A stretch of DNA of 64,000 bases from Halomontanus rarus (lineage in GTDB: Archaea > Halobacteriota > Halobacteria > Halobacteriales > Natrialbaceae). The stretch lies in the NCBI RefSeq assembly GCF_029338335.1, contig NZ_CP119800.1. One strand, 5' to 3'. The position numbers were made by a program, and so were the translations under genes. The notes beneath the pieces were generated by a model that was not told where the DNA came from, ran no database searches, and was given only the letters and a program-made list of their open reading frames with translations. Positions 1 through 9,172 of the stretch are shown here, piece by piece; position 1 is the first letter of the stretch, and each line of letters starts with the position of its first letter.

Positions 1-249
1 TGTGTAAACCACTCGAGATGCTCGAACAGTGTTGGCGGTGTGAACAGTTCCGTTACTGTTAAGTTCCGTCGCTTGGTCGATTCGTCTGGAATCCACCTCG
101 AGTGACCGTTCGAACGACTGGACTCTTTAGAATGTGTACAATGTGTGGACTGTCTCTCACCGTCGAAATCCGCTTACAATCGCCTCGGGGATCCCGTATC
201 TCCCGATACAGTGCGTTATACAGTGAAAACGGCGGAGGCATCTCACACT

Positions 250-495
250 GTGTGGAACGTGTGGGGAGTGTAGGACGTGTGGGCCGTCTCGATGGTGTAC
301 ACTTCGGCTACCGTGCTCGACCGCGACGTCCCCCGAACCGTCTGAACGTCGACCACCGTCTGGACCGCACTCGAGGTCCGGACGCTGGACACGTTTCGGG
401 CGGTGAGGACAGTACGGGCGGTGTCCACCGTCTGCACGGCCCCCACTTCCGACACGGTTTACACATTCTGAACGCTCGACACCGGCTACACTGTC
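250..495. repeat. Degenerate 9-bp periodic tandem array upstream of parA
   Basis: From about 250 the DNA can be cut into successive 9-mers beginning GT: GTGTGGAAC, GTGTGGGGA, GTGTAGGAC, GTGTGGGCC, and so on. Later units decay to forms such as GTCTGGACC and GTGAGGACA. Similar 9-mers appear upstream between about 28 and 160. No convincing gene covers the stretch, although one frame stays open on the minus strand. The position directly before a ParA gene suggests a centromere-like or iteron-like site; that is inference. Confidence 0.5.
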
Positions 496-567
496 GTCGC
501 CGCCCGCGCGGTTTACGACGTGTTCGACGTGCACACGCGTTCGATTACGACGCTCGCGGTACCCAAC

Positions 568-572
568 GGAGG
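568..572 (+). promoter_or_regulatory. Shine-Dalgarno-like GGAGG before parA
   Basis: GGAGG lies 11 nt before the ATG at 584 and supports that start. Many genes in this window lack such a site, so this transcript probably has a leader. Confidence 0.5.
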
Positions 573-583
573 AATACAGATTC

Positions 584-1417
584 ATGTCAGACCCAAACCC
601 ACGCGCCGTCAGCGTCGCCCTGCAAAAGGGCGGCGTCGGCAAGACGACCCTCGCGATCAATCTCGCGGAACGGCTCGCCAATCGCTCGAACGACGTCCTG
701 CTCGTCGATCTGGACCAGCAGGGCAACGCCACCGAAGGCGTCGGACTCGCCGACGCGTACTCGAGCGACACCCACCTCGGGAACGTCCTCGACGACAACG
801 ACGACACCGCCCTCGAGGACATCCTCCGCTCGGCGGGCACCTTCGACGTGCTCCCGGCCAACGAGGATCTGGATAGCGTCGAAAACAGCATCCGCAGCGC
901 GACCTTCGGCGAACTCTGGATCCGCAACGAGGTCGTCGACCCGCTGCTCGAGGACGCCTACGACTACGTCGTGGTCGACTCACCGCCGAACCTCGGGCCG
1001 CTCGCCGACGCCTCGCTCATCTCGACGCAGAACGTTATCGTCCCACTGCGGATGAGCGAGCCCAGCGTCAGCGGCTTCGAGCGAATGTACACCCAGCAGA
1101 TCCTCCCGATCCGCAAGGAAATCGACCTCGACATCCTCGCGATCGTCCCCAACTCGCTGGCCGGCGACAACGAGGAAAAGCGCATCATCGGCGACCTCGA
1201 GGAATCCGACTTCGGCGAGTACCTGCCGGCGTTCGCCCGCTCGGCGCACTTCGACGACCCCGACTCGCCGGGGCCGGGACTGCGCGAGCGCATCGCCTTC
1301 CGCCGCGCCTGGCGCGAGGGCGTTCCGCTGGCTGCGCACGATCCGGAGAGCGATATGCTCGAGCGGTTGGACGAACTGGCGGCGATCGTCGAGCGCGGGG
1401 GTGTCGCCGATGCCTGA
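584..1417 (+). CDS. parA: ParA/Soj-family partition ATPase
   Basis: 277 aa. A deviant Walker A (KGGVGKTT, about residues 16-23), the A' segment (DLDQQGN) and a Walker B region (VVVDSPPN) are all visible, as in ParA/MinD ATPases. Members bind DNA non-specifically and move replicons or other cargo, normally with a partner that stimulates ATPase activity. The ATG at 584 has a good ribosome-binding site. The 3' end overlaps the next gene, so the two are probably translated together. Upstream lies a 9-bp periodic array that could be the cis site. No ParB with a recognisable HTH is adjacent. The gene could serve a plasmid, an integrated element or the chromosome; the sequence does not decide. Confidence 0.9.
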   Translation: MSDPNPRAVSVALQKGGVGKTTLAINLAERLANRSNDVLLVDLDQQGNATEGVGLADAYSSDTHLGNVLDDNDDTALEDILRSAGTFDVLPANEDLDSVENSIRSATFGELWIRNEVVDPLLEDAYDYVVVDSPPNLGPLADASLISTQNVIVPLRMSEPSVSGFERMYTQQILPIRKEIDLDILAIVPNSLAGDNEEKRIIGDLEESDFGEYLPAFARSAHFDDPDSPGPGLRERIAFRRAWREGVPLAAHDPESDMLERLDELAAIVERGGVADA

Positions 1418-1862
1418 CGACAACCGATTCGCGGGGTTGAGTGATGTCGTCGAAGAGGAGCCGGATACAGACGGGAATGAGCACGCCGATGAAACCGAGG
1501 ACGGGTCGCCCGCGTCGACGGGTACCGCCACCGACGACGACACCGTCGAGGCGACGTACGACGATCCGGAACTGGAACTCGACGACGTCGAGGACGACGA
1601 ATCCGACGCAGAAGCCGACGACGACGCCGCGACCGACCCGGCGGCCTTCTCGTTCGACGCGACGACCAAGAAGACGGTCTACGTCCGCCAGGGAACCATC
1701 GACGATCTCGAGGACGCACGCGCGCTGGTCGACGCCCAGCTCCGGACCCAACACGACGTCCGCGATCTCACCGGCAGGGAGTTTTACGACGCGGTGTTTC
1801 GACTCGCCGCCGACGATACCGACGGCCTCATCGAGGAGATCCGCGACGAGCGCGACGACTGA
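1410..1862 (+). CDS. Acidic ParA-partner candidate protein
   Basis: 150 aa from the ATG at 1410; a GTG at 1401 is an alternative. The start overlaps the parA stop by 8 nt, so the pair is an operon. The first ~80 residues are a disordered, Asp/Glu-rich tail. The last ~70 residues look folded, with TKKTVYVRQGTIDDLEDA followed by an amphipathic helical stretch (REFYDAVFRLAADD). Several haloarchaeal ParA genes have a small acidic gene in this position, and its C-terminus could be a short DNA-binding or dimerisation unit. I do not recognise a named family; a ParB-like role is inferred from position only. Confidence 0.75.
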   Translation: MPDDNRFAGLSDVVEEEPDTDGNEHADETEDGSPASTGTATDDDTVEATYDDPELELDDVEDDESDAEADDDAATDPAAFSFDATTKKTVYVRQGTIDDLEDARALVDAQLRTQHDVRDLTGREFYDAVFRLAADDTDGLIEEIRDERDD

Positions 1863-1924
1863 CGCCGATTTTCCGGTCTCGTTTCCGACGTCAACCGCCC
1901 GTCGCCGCAGTTTTCGACCCAACT

Positions 1925-1939
1925 TGGTATGTTATACCA
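1925..1939. promoter_or_regulatory. Perfect palindrome TGGTAT-GTT-ATACCA
   Basis: Two 6-bp arms surround a 3-nt spacer, about 60 nt after the end of the ParA-partner gene. The size suits a winged-helix operator or a small hairpin. The regulator is unknown. Confidence 0.35.
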
Positions 1940-2332
1940 CACCTGAGAAACTATTATGTAATCTCCGCCAGATGTTCTCGATAACAGGTCACGGACGCTC
2001 GTGACCGCCACCGACCGATGACCCAGACCACGCACACTATTCCGGCCTTCGCACTCCTGCGCAGCCTCGCGAAGGCATCCGGGATCCCGGAGGTATATTC
2101 CGGGCCCAATTGGGACGTGCGCGGCGGGGTCGTTCGGTGGTCTCAAATGCCGATCGGAATCGGCATCGACTCCGTCCGCGCCGCGTAGGTCCGTATTCTT
2201 GGCCGGACGGCTATCACGTCTCGTCACTGCCGCGCTGTCTCCACTACCTGGGGCAGTCGCTGTCGACTCGACGTTCGTTCGGCCAGGGGGGCCCTGCGTG
2301 TACGAAAGGGAACGGATTCACAACCACCCACG

Positions 2333-2402
2333 ACCCCCGTGGTGTAACGGCAAACACGCGGGCAGCCTGCCCGAGCCTCGAGTTCGACTCTCGGCGGGGG
2401 GT
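2333..2402 (+). pseudogene. tRNA-Gly(GCC)-like relic
   Basis: The stretch folds as a cloverleaf. The acceptor has five C-G pairs plus a G-C pair, with an A-G mismatch at position 1. The D stem is GTGT/ACAC, with GG in its loop. A 17-nt anticodon arm has GCC at positions 34-36. The T arm reads TCGAG-TTCGACT-CTCGG. Defects: base 26 is missing, the invariant U33 is A, and the variable loop is only 3 nt. The D arm closely resembles haloarchaeal tRNA-Gly. I read it as a decayed tRNA gene or an attachment-site remnant rather than a working tRNA. Confidence 0.45.
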
Positions 2403-2405
2403 TCA

Positions 2406-2738
2406 ATGGCACGACAGACCCGAGTCGTCCGCGCGACGCTCGCCGTGCGCGTTCCGGTGAACGCGACCGGCAGCCTCGCGGACGGCGCAGCGAGAATGGT
2501 CGAACGAATAGACGCGGTCGATCGAGTCGAGGACTCCGAAGTCCGCGGCCTTCAGCCCGGATTGAACGACACGACCGTCGACCTCCGCGTGCGCGTCACG
2601 CTCGTCGGCGAACGCGGCGAGGACGTCGCGGTCGCCAGACGCGAGCTCGAGGACGGTTTCGGCGTTCAGGCCGTCGAGGATGTGGAGGCGGTCGAACCCG
2701 ACGCGCCGCCGGCGACGACGCCGGCTCGGATCGGGTAG
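2406..2738 (+). CDS. Conserved small hypothetical protein
   Basis: 110 aa from the ATG at 2406, which lies only 3 nt after the tRNA-like relic; the same frame stays open further upstream through that relic. The protein alternates basic-hydrophobic strands (RVVRATLAVRVPV, DLRVRVTLV) with helices, suggesting a small alpha/beta fold with a negatively charged C-terminus. I do not recognise a named family. It is convergent with the XPB helicase gene, with a 63-nt gap. Confidence 0.6.
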   Translation: MARQTRVVRATLAVRVPVNATGSLADGAARMVERIDAVDRVEDSEVRGLQPGLNDTTVDLRVRVTLVGERGEDVAVARRELEDGFGVQAVEDVEAVEPDAPPATTPARIG

Positions 2739-2801
2739 GCGTCGTCGTAGTCGTCGATCGTCGACGACCGTCGGCGGCCCCGAATCAGTAGCGACGCGCT
2801 C

Positions 2802-4715
2802 TCACTCGTCGCTCGAGTTCGAATTCGAATTCGAATTCGAGGGTCGCTCGACGGTCTCCTCGGTGACCGTCATCCCCTTGCGACCGAGGTGCTGGAGCTG
2901 TCGGCGTGCGAAGTCCTCCTCTCGCGTCCCGCGCGTGGCGAGGACGTAGACGAGCGCGCCGCCCGCCGGCCGCATCGTTCGGCCCGCCCGCTGGGTCCCC
3001 TGCCGACGCGAGCCTCCGAGTCCGGAGGCGATGATCGCCAGATCCGCCGTCGGCAGATCGATCCCCTCGTCGCCGACCCGCGAGATGACCAGTAGGTCCC
3101 GCTCGTCGCGGCGGAACTCCTCGAGTAGCTGCCGACGGCGGTGGTGGGGTGTCTCCCCACTGACGAACGGAGCGTCGAGTGCGTCGGCGAACTCCCGACC
3201 CTGTTCGAGGTAATCGACGAAGACGAGCGCCTTCGCCGCAGGGTGGGCCGACAGCAGGTAGCGGGCTTCCGCGATCTTCCCGCGGTTCTCCGCGGCGATC
3301 CGGTAGCGTTCGCGCCCTTCCGCCGAGCCGTACTCGTTGGCCTGCTCGTCGTCCCCCCACGGGACGTAGCGGATCTCGAGTTCGGGTTCGGCGACGAACC
3401 CGGCCTCGAACAGCGCCTCCCAGTCGGTGCCGATCGGCGGGCCGACGAGGGTGAAGATCTCGACCTGTCGGTCGTCCTCCCGGATGGGGCTGGCCGAGAG
3501 CCCCAAGCGATGCCGAGATTGCAGGTGCGTACTCCGCCGGTAGACGTCCGAGGGGACGTGGTGGACCTCGTCGAAGACCACCAGCCCCCACTCGCGGTCG
3601 TCGAACAGCGATCGGTGGCGGTCCATCCCGGCGATCTGGTAGGTCGCGATCGTCACCGGCCGCACCTCCTTGACGCCGCCGTGGTACTGGCCGACCTGGT
3701 CGGCCTCGAGCGTGGTGTGCTCGAGTAACGCCTCGGCCCACTGGCGGGCGAGGTCGCGACTCGGAACCAGAATCAGGGTCTCGCCTTCGACGTGGGCCAT
3801 CGCGCCCATCGCTGCGACGGTCTTCCCGCTGCCGGGCGGGCCGACGAAGACGCCCTCGCCGGCCTCGGCGAAGCGGTCGACCCACGTTCGCTGGTAGTCG
3901 CGCAGGCGGACGTGGAGATCCATCGGTAACTCGTCGCCGCCCTCGAGGTCGCGCTCGTCCTGGACCGGATAGCCGGCCTCGTAGAGGATGCGCTTGATCG
4001 CGGCCTCCGACCCCTCCCGGACCCAGTCCTCGGTCTCCGAAATCGGCGCGTGGACGTGTTCCTCCTCGAGTTTCTGGCGGGCGACGTTGCCCATCACCTC
4101 CGCGCTGCGGGCCTCGAGGACGGTGTAGCCCTCGGGGTGGGTCCGCAGGGTGAACTGCCGGGCGCGGTCCCACTGGCTCTCGACCCACTCTTCGAGCGCG
4201 TCCGAGCGCCGACCGAGCGCCTGACGCATCGTCCGTTGGAGGCCGTCGAAGGACTCGTGCGGGGCCTGCCAGACGTCCTCGGCCCGGACGACGTAGCGGT
4301 ACCCGCCTTCGCCGTTGGTGTCGGCGAGGTGGGCGAACTGCGAGAGTTGCGCGCGCGTGAACTGGTCCGGCCGGTCGACGACGATCTCGCGGCGCTTCGG
4401 AAAGATCACGACCCGCTCGCGATCGGTGAGGTCCTCGAGTTCGCTGGGGTACCAGACGACGGGGTCGGTCGAGACCGAGAGCCGTTCGACCTCGCCGCGA
4501 TCGACCAGACTCGAGAGGCGCTCGCTGGCGGCTTCCTGTGAGACCTCGAGTGCGTTGGCGATCGCGGCGGCGGTGAGGACGGGGCGGCCCTCGCGCTGGC
4601 AGATTTCGTGAAACGTCGAGAGGGTGAACGTGTCCTCGGCTTCGTCGCCGTCAGTTCCGTCGGCTCCGCCGTCACCGTCGACTCCGTCGCTCGAGGTCGG
4701 GTCGCTGTCGGTCAC
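2802..4715 (-). CDS. rad25: XPB/Rad25-type DNA repair helicase
   Basis: 637 aa superfamily 2 helicase. Walker A GPPGSGKT is at about 292-299, the DEVH box at 382-385, SAS (motif III) near 407 and the motif VI region QRAGRTMRP near 575. The N-terminal half carries the damage-recognition-type region of archaeal XPB, after a short acidic leader. Archaeal XPB opens DNA, often with the Bax1 nuclease; no bax1 is adjacent here. The extreme C-terminus is a Ser-Asn repeat encoded by GAATTC hexamers, probably a non-functional tail. The family call is secure; the precise repair role is inferred. Confidence 0.93.
   Translation of the reverse strand: MTDSDPTSSDGVDGDGGADGTDGDEAEDTFTLSTFHEICQREGRPVLTAAAIANALEVSQEAASERLSSLVDRGEVERLSVSTDPVVWYPSELEDLTDRERVVIFPKRREIVVDRPDQFTRAQLSQFAHLADTNGEGGYRYVVRAEDVWQAPHESFDGLQRTMRQALGRRSDALEEWVESQWDRARQFTLRTHPEGYTVLEARSAEVMGNVARQKLEEEHVHAPISETEDWVREGSEAAIKRILYEAGYPVQDERDLEGGDELPMDLHVRLRDYQRTWVDRFAEAGEGVFVGPPGSGKTVAAMGAMAHVEGETLILVPSRDLARQWAEALLEHTTLEADQVGQYHGGVKEVRPVTIATYQIAGMDRHRSLFDDREWGLVVFDEVHHVPSDVYRRSTHLQSRHRLGLSASPIREDDRQVEIFTLVGPPIGTDWEALFEAGFVAEPELEIRYVPWGDDEQANEYGSAEGRERYRIAAENRGKIAEARYLLSAHPAAKALVFVDYLEQGREFADALDAPFVSGETPHHRRRQLLEEFRRDERDLLVISRVGDEGIDLPTADLAIIASGLGGSRRQGTQRAGRTMRPAGGALVYVLATRGTREEDFARRQLQHLGRKGMTVTEETVERPSNSNSNSNSSDE
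2813..2841. repeat. GAATTC hexanucleotide repeat in the XPB 3' end
   Basis: About four to five copies of a GAATTC-like hexamer encode alternating Ser and Asn near the end of the helicase. It is likely prone to slippage. Confidence 0.8.
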
Positions 4716-4909
4716 TACCTCCCGGTATCGGCGTCAGGTGTTTACAGATTTCGTTCGGGCGTTCGGGTGTTCGTGCGTTCGGGCGTTCCGCTGGTCGAGT
4801 ATTTGAGCATTTACGCACTCGAGTGGTCGTCCGTTCGATCCGGGTACGGTGACCCGACTCGTGTCCCAACTTTTTGTCCTCACGCGTGGAGTCGAACGAG
4901 TAGTACACT

Positions 4910-5122
4910 ATGACCGAAACCGACCCGCCAGCGGATGCAGCACGGCTGTTCCTCGAGCGAGACGCGCTTTCTCAACGTGACGACGGCTTCGTGATCGACT
5001 GTCCCGAGTGTGGTTCGTCGACGCTGCTCGCCGACGTCGTCAGAGAGGGGCGTTGCTCGGGATACGGCGAAGAGGCGGGCTGCGGGGCCGCACTCTGGCT
5101 CGAGCTGGTCTGGGATTCCTGA
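4910..5122 (+). CDS. Small CPxCG-type zinc protein
   Basis: 70 aa. A CPECG knuckle near residue 28 is followed by paired cysteines in GRCSGYG and GCGAALW, which could complete one zinc site. Haloarchaea encode many such very small zinc proteins, mostly of unknown function. It starts from the ATG at 4910, about 195 nt upstream of and divergent from the XPB gene. Confidence 0.7.
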   Translation: MTETDPPADAARLFLERDALSQRDDGFVIDCPECGSSTLLADVVREGRCSGYGEEAGCGAALWLELVWDS

Positions 5123-5259
5123 CCTCGATCGACGGCCGCCGTTATCCAGTATGCGGGGCCGCGTTTTCGACGCACCGGACTCGAGTTCGTCGATTTCGTC
5201 CGTTCTGCAAACCTGAAAGCATACCAAGAGTTATTGGCCCGGCCTCCCTAGGGTCGGCT

Positions 5260-6414
5260 ATGAACGCGCTGACCGTCGTCCCCCTACAACTCGGCGACCC
5301 GACGATGATCGTCGGACTGGTCGTGCTCGCGATCGTGGCGATCACCGTCTGGCAGATGGTCGAAATCGTCGACGCGTACAACCGGGGGGCGCTCACCGTC
5401 TTCGGTGAGTACCGAAAACTCCTCGATCCGGGGCTGAACATCGTCCCACCGTTCGTCTCCCGTGTCCACACGTTCGATATGCGGACCCAGACGCTGGACG
5501 TCCCGAGCCAGGAGGCGATCACACGCGACAACTCGCCGGTGACCGCCGACGCCGTCGTCTACATTCGGGTCATGGACGCCAAACGAGCCTTCCTCGAGGT
5601 CGAGAACTATCAGCGCGCGGTCTCGAACCTCGCCCAGACTACCCTGCGTGCGGTCATCGGTGATATGGAACTCGACGACACGCTCAGCCGCCGCGAAATG
5701 ATCAACGAGCGCATCCGCACCGAGCTCGACGAACCCACCGACGAGTGGGGGATCCGCGTCGAGAGCGTCGAAGTTCGCGAGGTGACGCCGTCGCGGGGCG
5801 TCACGGACGCGATGGAGCAACAGACCTCCGCCGAACGGCGCCGTCGCGCGATGATCCTCGAGGCGCAGGGTGAACGCCGCAGCGCCGTCGAGAAGGCGGA
5901 GGGTGACAAACAGAGCGACATCATCCGTGCACAGGGTGAAAAGCAAAGCCAGATCCTCGAGGCACAGGGTGACGCGATTTCGACCGTTCTGCGCGCCCGT
6001 TCGGCGGAGTCGATGGGCGAGCGAGCGATCATCGATATGGGGATGGACACGCTCAAAGAGATCGGGCAGAGCGAGTCGACGACGTTCGTCCTGCCCCAAG
6101 AGTTGACGTCGATGGTCGGCCGCTACGGCAAACACCTCTCGGGCAGCGACGTGAGCGTCGGCGACGCCCAACTCGAGAGCCTCGAGTTCGACGACGAGAC
6201 CCGCGAACTGATCGGTCTCGACGATATCGCCGAGATGATCGGCGAGATCGATGCCGAGGCCGAGGTTGATCTCGAAGCGATGGAACAACAGGCCAAGGCG
6301 ATTCAGGAGGGGAAGGACGTCGGGCCGGGAACGGGGATAGACTCCGATGTCGCCGACGGGTCGGAGGAGTCGGATACCGAGCCTACGCCCGAATCCGACT
6401 CCCGCTCGGAGTAG
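5260..6414 (+). CDS. SPFH/band 7 (stomatin-like) membrane protein
   Basis: 384 aa from the ATG at 5260; the same frame is open earlier, but family alignment favours this start. One N-terminal membrane segment (about 15-35) precedes a band 7 domain (about 40-200, including LDPGLNIVPPF and the REMINERIRTELD region). A long Ala/Glu/Gln-rich coiled coil (about 205-260) and an acidic tail follow. Stomatin-like proteins form large membrane-bound rings that organise membrane domains and modulate proteases or channels. The usual NfeD partner is not adjacent. Confidence 0.9.
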   Translation: MNALTVVPLQLGDPTMIVGLVVLAIVAITVWQMVEIVDAYNRGALTVFGEYRKLLDPGLNIVPPFVSRVHTFDMRTQTLDVPSQEAITRDNSPVTADAVVYIRVMDAKRAFLEVENYQRAVSNLAQTTLRAVIGDMELDDTLSRREMINERIRTELDEPTDEWGIRVESVEVREVTPSRGVTDAMEQQTSAERRRRAMILEAQGERRSAVEKAEGDKQSDIIRAQGEKQSQILEAQGDAISTVLRARSAESMGERAIIDMGMDTLKEIGQSESTTFVLPQELTSMVGRYGKHLSGSDVSVGDAQLESLEFDDETRELIGLDDIAEMIGEIDAEAEVDLEAMEQQAKAIQEGKDVGPGTGIDSDVADGSEESDTEPTPESDSRSE

Positions 6415-6805
6415 CGTTCGATCCTCGGTCGCCGGGTTCGTCCAACGGCACCTCAGACTGGGGCTGGAGCGCTCGAAAGCGCTCGTGTCGCGTTCAGCGG
6501 ATCCCTCGGGCGTGTGCCGAGATACTCGAGTTCGTTCAGTACTGTCAGGAATCAGTAAATGGGTGCGTACGCTCCGGTAGCTGCCGGTAACGGCGTGCAA
6601 GCTACGTGTCCTGTCTCTTCCGGGAGCGGGTTACCGGTTCGCTGGCTCGAAGGTGAATCAACGATTCCGGAAAACAGAGACGAATATCGTGAACGAACTA
6701 AGCTAGACAATAACACACAAGTATATGCGGTCGGGCGTCTTCTGTAGACTGTTGAGAGAACGAGCGGTGAAAACTGGCGAAACAACGCACAAGAAGGCAA
6801 TCGAG
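6415..6805. other. Intergenic region, no gene seen
   Basis: About 390 nt between the SPFH gene and the methyltransferase. The last 100 nt are AT-richer and probably carry the methyltransferase promoter. An in-frame upstream ATG at 6725 is a weaker alternative start for the following gene. Confidence 0.4.
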
Positions 6806-7627
6806 ATGAACGACGATACCCATTCGGCAGATTACGCCAGCATTACGAAGGGTCAACGGGAGACGTGGTCTAGCGGCGATTTTAACGAGATTGCCCGCCA
6901 AAACGTGGTTATGGCCGAGGCACTCTGTGAGGCCGTTGATCCACGCCCCGGACAACGGGTCCTGGACGTGGCGTGTGGAAGCGGAACAGCGGCACTGATC
7001 GCGGAGCGGCGGTACTGCGACGTCACAGGCCTCGATTACGTCCCCGGACTGATCGAACGAGCGAAAACGCGCGCACGGGCCAACGGGCAAGATATCGACT
7101 TCCGAGTCGGCGATGCACAGGACATGCCGTTCCCCGATGACAGCTTCGACGTGGTTCTCTCGGTGTACGGGGTGCAGTTCGCGCCCGATCAAAAACAGGC
7201 GGCACATGAGCTGCTTCGGGTGTGCAGACCCGACGGAAAAATCGGTCTGGCGGGTCCGATTCCCGAGGGGTGGAGCGGCGACTGGTTCGCTGCTCATGCT
7301 CAGTACGTCCCTCCACCACCCGGTGTAGAGTCGCCCCTTCGCTGGGGAACCGACGGCGGACTCGACGAGCTACTCGAAACTGGCACTCGGTCGATTGAAA
7401 GTAACCGACGGACCGCGCTTCAATACTATCGATCGATCGACCACGCGGTGGACGTGTTCAGCACGTACTTCGGCCCGACGATCCGGGCGCTCGAGATGCT
7501 CGATTCGGACGCGCAGGAGCGCCTCCGAACCGACCTCGAGGATGTATTCAGTCGCTATAACCGTGCGACGGACGGCACTGCAATCATCGAGAACCGGTAC
7601 CTTCAGACCGTCGCAACCGGTGTGTAA
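6806..7627 (+). CDS. Class I SAM-dependent methyltransferase
   Basis: 273 aa. Motif I (VLDVACGSGTAAL, about 52-64), an acidic loop (VTGLDYVPG) and the post-motif (FRVGDAQDMPFPDDSFDVVLS) define the UbiE/Methyltransf_11 fold. The C-terminal half, with a cluster of aromatics and helices, probably binds the substrate, which cannot be inferred. I chose the ATG at 6806 because the domain starts soon after it; a longer frame from 6725 has a basic N-terminus unlike the family. The gene stands alone. Confidence 0.85.
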   Translation: MNDDTHSADYASITKGQRETWSSGDFNEIARQNVVMAEALCEAVDPRPGQRVLDVACGSGTAALIAERRYCDVTGLDYVPGLIERAKTRARANGQDIDFRVGDAQDMPFPDDSFDVVLSVYGVQFAPDQKQAAHELLRVCRPDGKIGLAGPIPEGWSGDWFAAHAQYVPPPPGVESPLRWGTDGGLDELLETGTRSIESNRRTALQYYRSIDHAVDVFSTYFGPTIRALEMLDSDAQERLRTDLEDVFSRYNRATDGTAIIENRYLQTVATGV

Positions 7628-7805
7628 TCCGCGGCCGAGCGGTCGTATAAATCACCGCTCGATCTTCTCTCCGAGGTTACGTCGAATCCATCCTCCGTCT
7701 CTCGTCCGGCGGTCTCGAGAGACTGTCGATCCGTCGTATCGACGGATGCGGGTCCGTTACTGAACGCTGTGTTCTCGGTTAGTGATCCGCTTGCACCGCT
7801 GCGTG

Positions 7806-8435
7806 TCACTTCCGGTCCCTAGTCGGCGCGTTCGACGCCGTCCGTCCGCCGACGGCGGCGACGACGAGCCGTTTGCAGCCGAGGATGCACTCACGAAGTA
7901 CGGGGGCACCGTCTGCGAGCCACAGCAGGAGGGCGGCGACTCCCATGCCGACCTGTACCCATACGTACGCAGAGAGATCACCCGCGAGCAGTTCGCTCCG
8001 GTACTCCCCGAAGAAGTGGAGGAACTCGGAAACGAGTCCGACGCCACCTTCCTGGGAACCGACTGTCCGCACGGGCCAGAACAGGATACCGAACTCGAGG
8101 ATCCCGCCCCTGACGTAGCCGTCGACGACGTCGGCCGGCAGGTGGAACAGGTAGCCCAGTCCCAACGCGACGCCCGTTCGGGTTCGCCCCCACGATCTGG
8201 CGGCCGCCCCGCCGACGATCGCGAGCGGAACCGCGAAGAAGACCGAGTGCCCCAGTGCGTATCCCGTATCGAAGACACCCACCTCCCACGAGAGCGTTTT
8301 ATCGATGAGATCCGGGAGCACCGACGCGAACACGACCGTAAACGCCTCGAGTCCGCCCGGTGAGTCCCGGTAGTACAGATGACAGAACACCGAATACGCG
8401 AGATAGCCGACGATCGCGTGCTCCCATGGCCACAT
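7806..8435 (-). CDS. YdjM-like membrane-bound metal-dependent hydrolase
   Basis: 209 aa from MWPWEHAIVGYL; seven more codons are open upstream. Several hydrophobic helices carry conserved polar residues (WEH near the start, SVLPDLIDK, LGHSVFF, LFHLPADVVDG), the pattern of the YdjM/LexA-inducible membrane hydrolase group. The His/Asp residues would bind metal at the membrane. The substrate is unknown. Confidence 0.75.
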   Translation of the reverse strand: MWPWEHAIVGYLAYSVFCHLYYRDSPGGLEAFTVVFASVLPDLIDKTLSWEVGVFDTGYALGHSVFFAVPLAIVGGAAARSWGRTRTGVALGLGYLFHLPADVVDGYVRGGILEFGILFWPVRTVGSQEGGVGLVSEFLHFFGEYRSELLAGDLSAYVWVQVGMGVAALLLWLADGAPVLRECILGCKRLVVAAVGGRTASNAPTRDRK

Positions 8436-8636
8436 TGACTGGACCGAACGCACCACTGTACGTAATTATGAACGTTCTAATCAGCGTAAGACCTTGTTTC
8501 GTCGCCGGAAAGTGACCGATTCGCTGTCGATCTCCGTCGCGGGACTCGGTTCCGACGGCTGTGTGGCGGTGTCGATATCGACGTCAGTGTCGATTCTGTG
8601 ATCAGTGGAGTCGAATCCCTCGTGGCGTTCGGCCGT

Positions 8637-8771
8637 TCAAACGTCGAACAGGAATCTCATCGCGAGGCCCGCGAGGATGACGAGGATTCCCAGGATCGTT
8701 GCGACGGGCGGGATCGGGACGAGCAGGAGGCCGATACCGACGAGGACGACGACGGTCGATGGTCGTACCAT
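8637..8771 (-). CDS. 44-aa two-helix membrane miniprotein
   Basis: The frame encodes 44 residues: MVRPS, a hydrophobic stretch (TVVVLVGIGLLLVPI), PP, a second hydrophobic stretch (VATILGILVILAGLAM) and RFLFDV. A two-pass hairpin with few charges is unlikely to be a chance shadow frame in this acidic genome. The gene lies alone between the YdjM-like gene and a 58-aa gene. Function unknown. Confidence 0.6.
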   Translation of the reverse strand: MVRPSTVVVLVGIGLLLVPIPPVATILGILVILAGLAMRFLFDV

Positions 8772-8995
8772 GGGTATCCGTTCGACCGGCGAACGGGTAG
8801 GTACACTGCAAGCATTGCTCGTCTATCCGACTGAACGATTCGCCTATCGACCGTCACTACCGGCCTCACGGAGATCTAAACTGCGACGTGAGAGTGTCTC
8901 GAGGACGGTCCTCGAGCGTTTCGAAACCGAATCGAACGTCCCTCGACTCGGCCCTCGTGAGAACATCTATGGCTCGCGCGGTCGTACGGACACCT

Positions 8996-9172
8996 ATGTT
9001 CCGTACGATCCTTCCGGAAGGACAGATCGTCTGTGAACGGTACGAACACGGGGAGAAGGGGCTCGAACTGTACAACGACGAGGACGAGTTCGTCGCGTTC
9101 GTGCCCTACGAGAACGTCCACGCGGTACTCAACGAGGACGTCTACGCCGAAGACGAACGGTCGATTATGTAG
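8996..9172 (+). CDS. 58-aa conserved acidic hypothetical protein
   Basis: 58 aa from the ATG at 8996 (MFRTILPEGQ); an in-frame ATG at 8969 is also possible. The short, strongly acidic beta-rich sequence includes GLELYNDEDEFVAFVPYENVHAVL. Its last 8 nt overlap the end of the convergent tfb gene, which is typical of real compact gene pairs. Function unknown. Confidence 0.65.
   Translation: MFRTILPEGQIVCERYEHGEKGLELYNDEDEFVAFVPYENVHAVLNEDVYAEDERSIM

Larger units (their letters stand above)
1863..2405. other. Gene-poor stretch with palindrome and tRNA-like relic
   Basis: No frame here shows a family signature. It contains the inverted repeat at 1925-1939 and the tRNA-Gly-like sequence at 2333-2402. 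It lies between the partition genes and the block of conserved genes. Confidence 0.5.
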
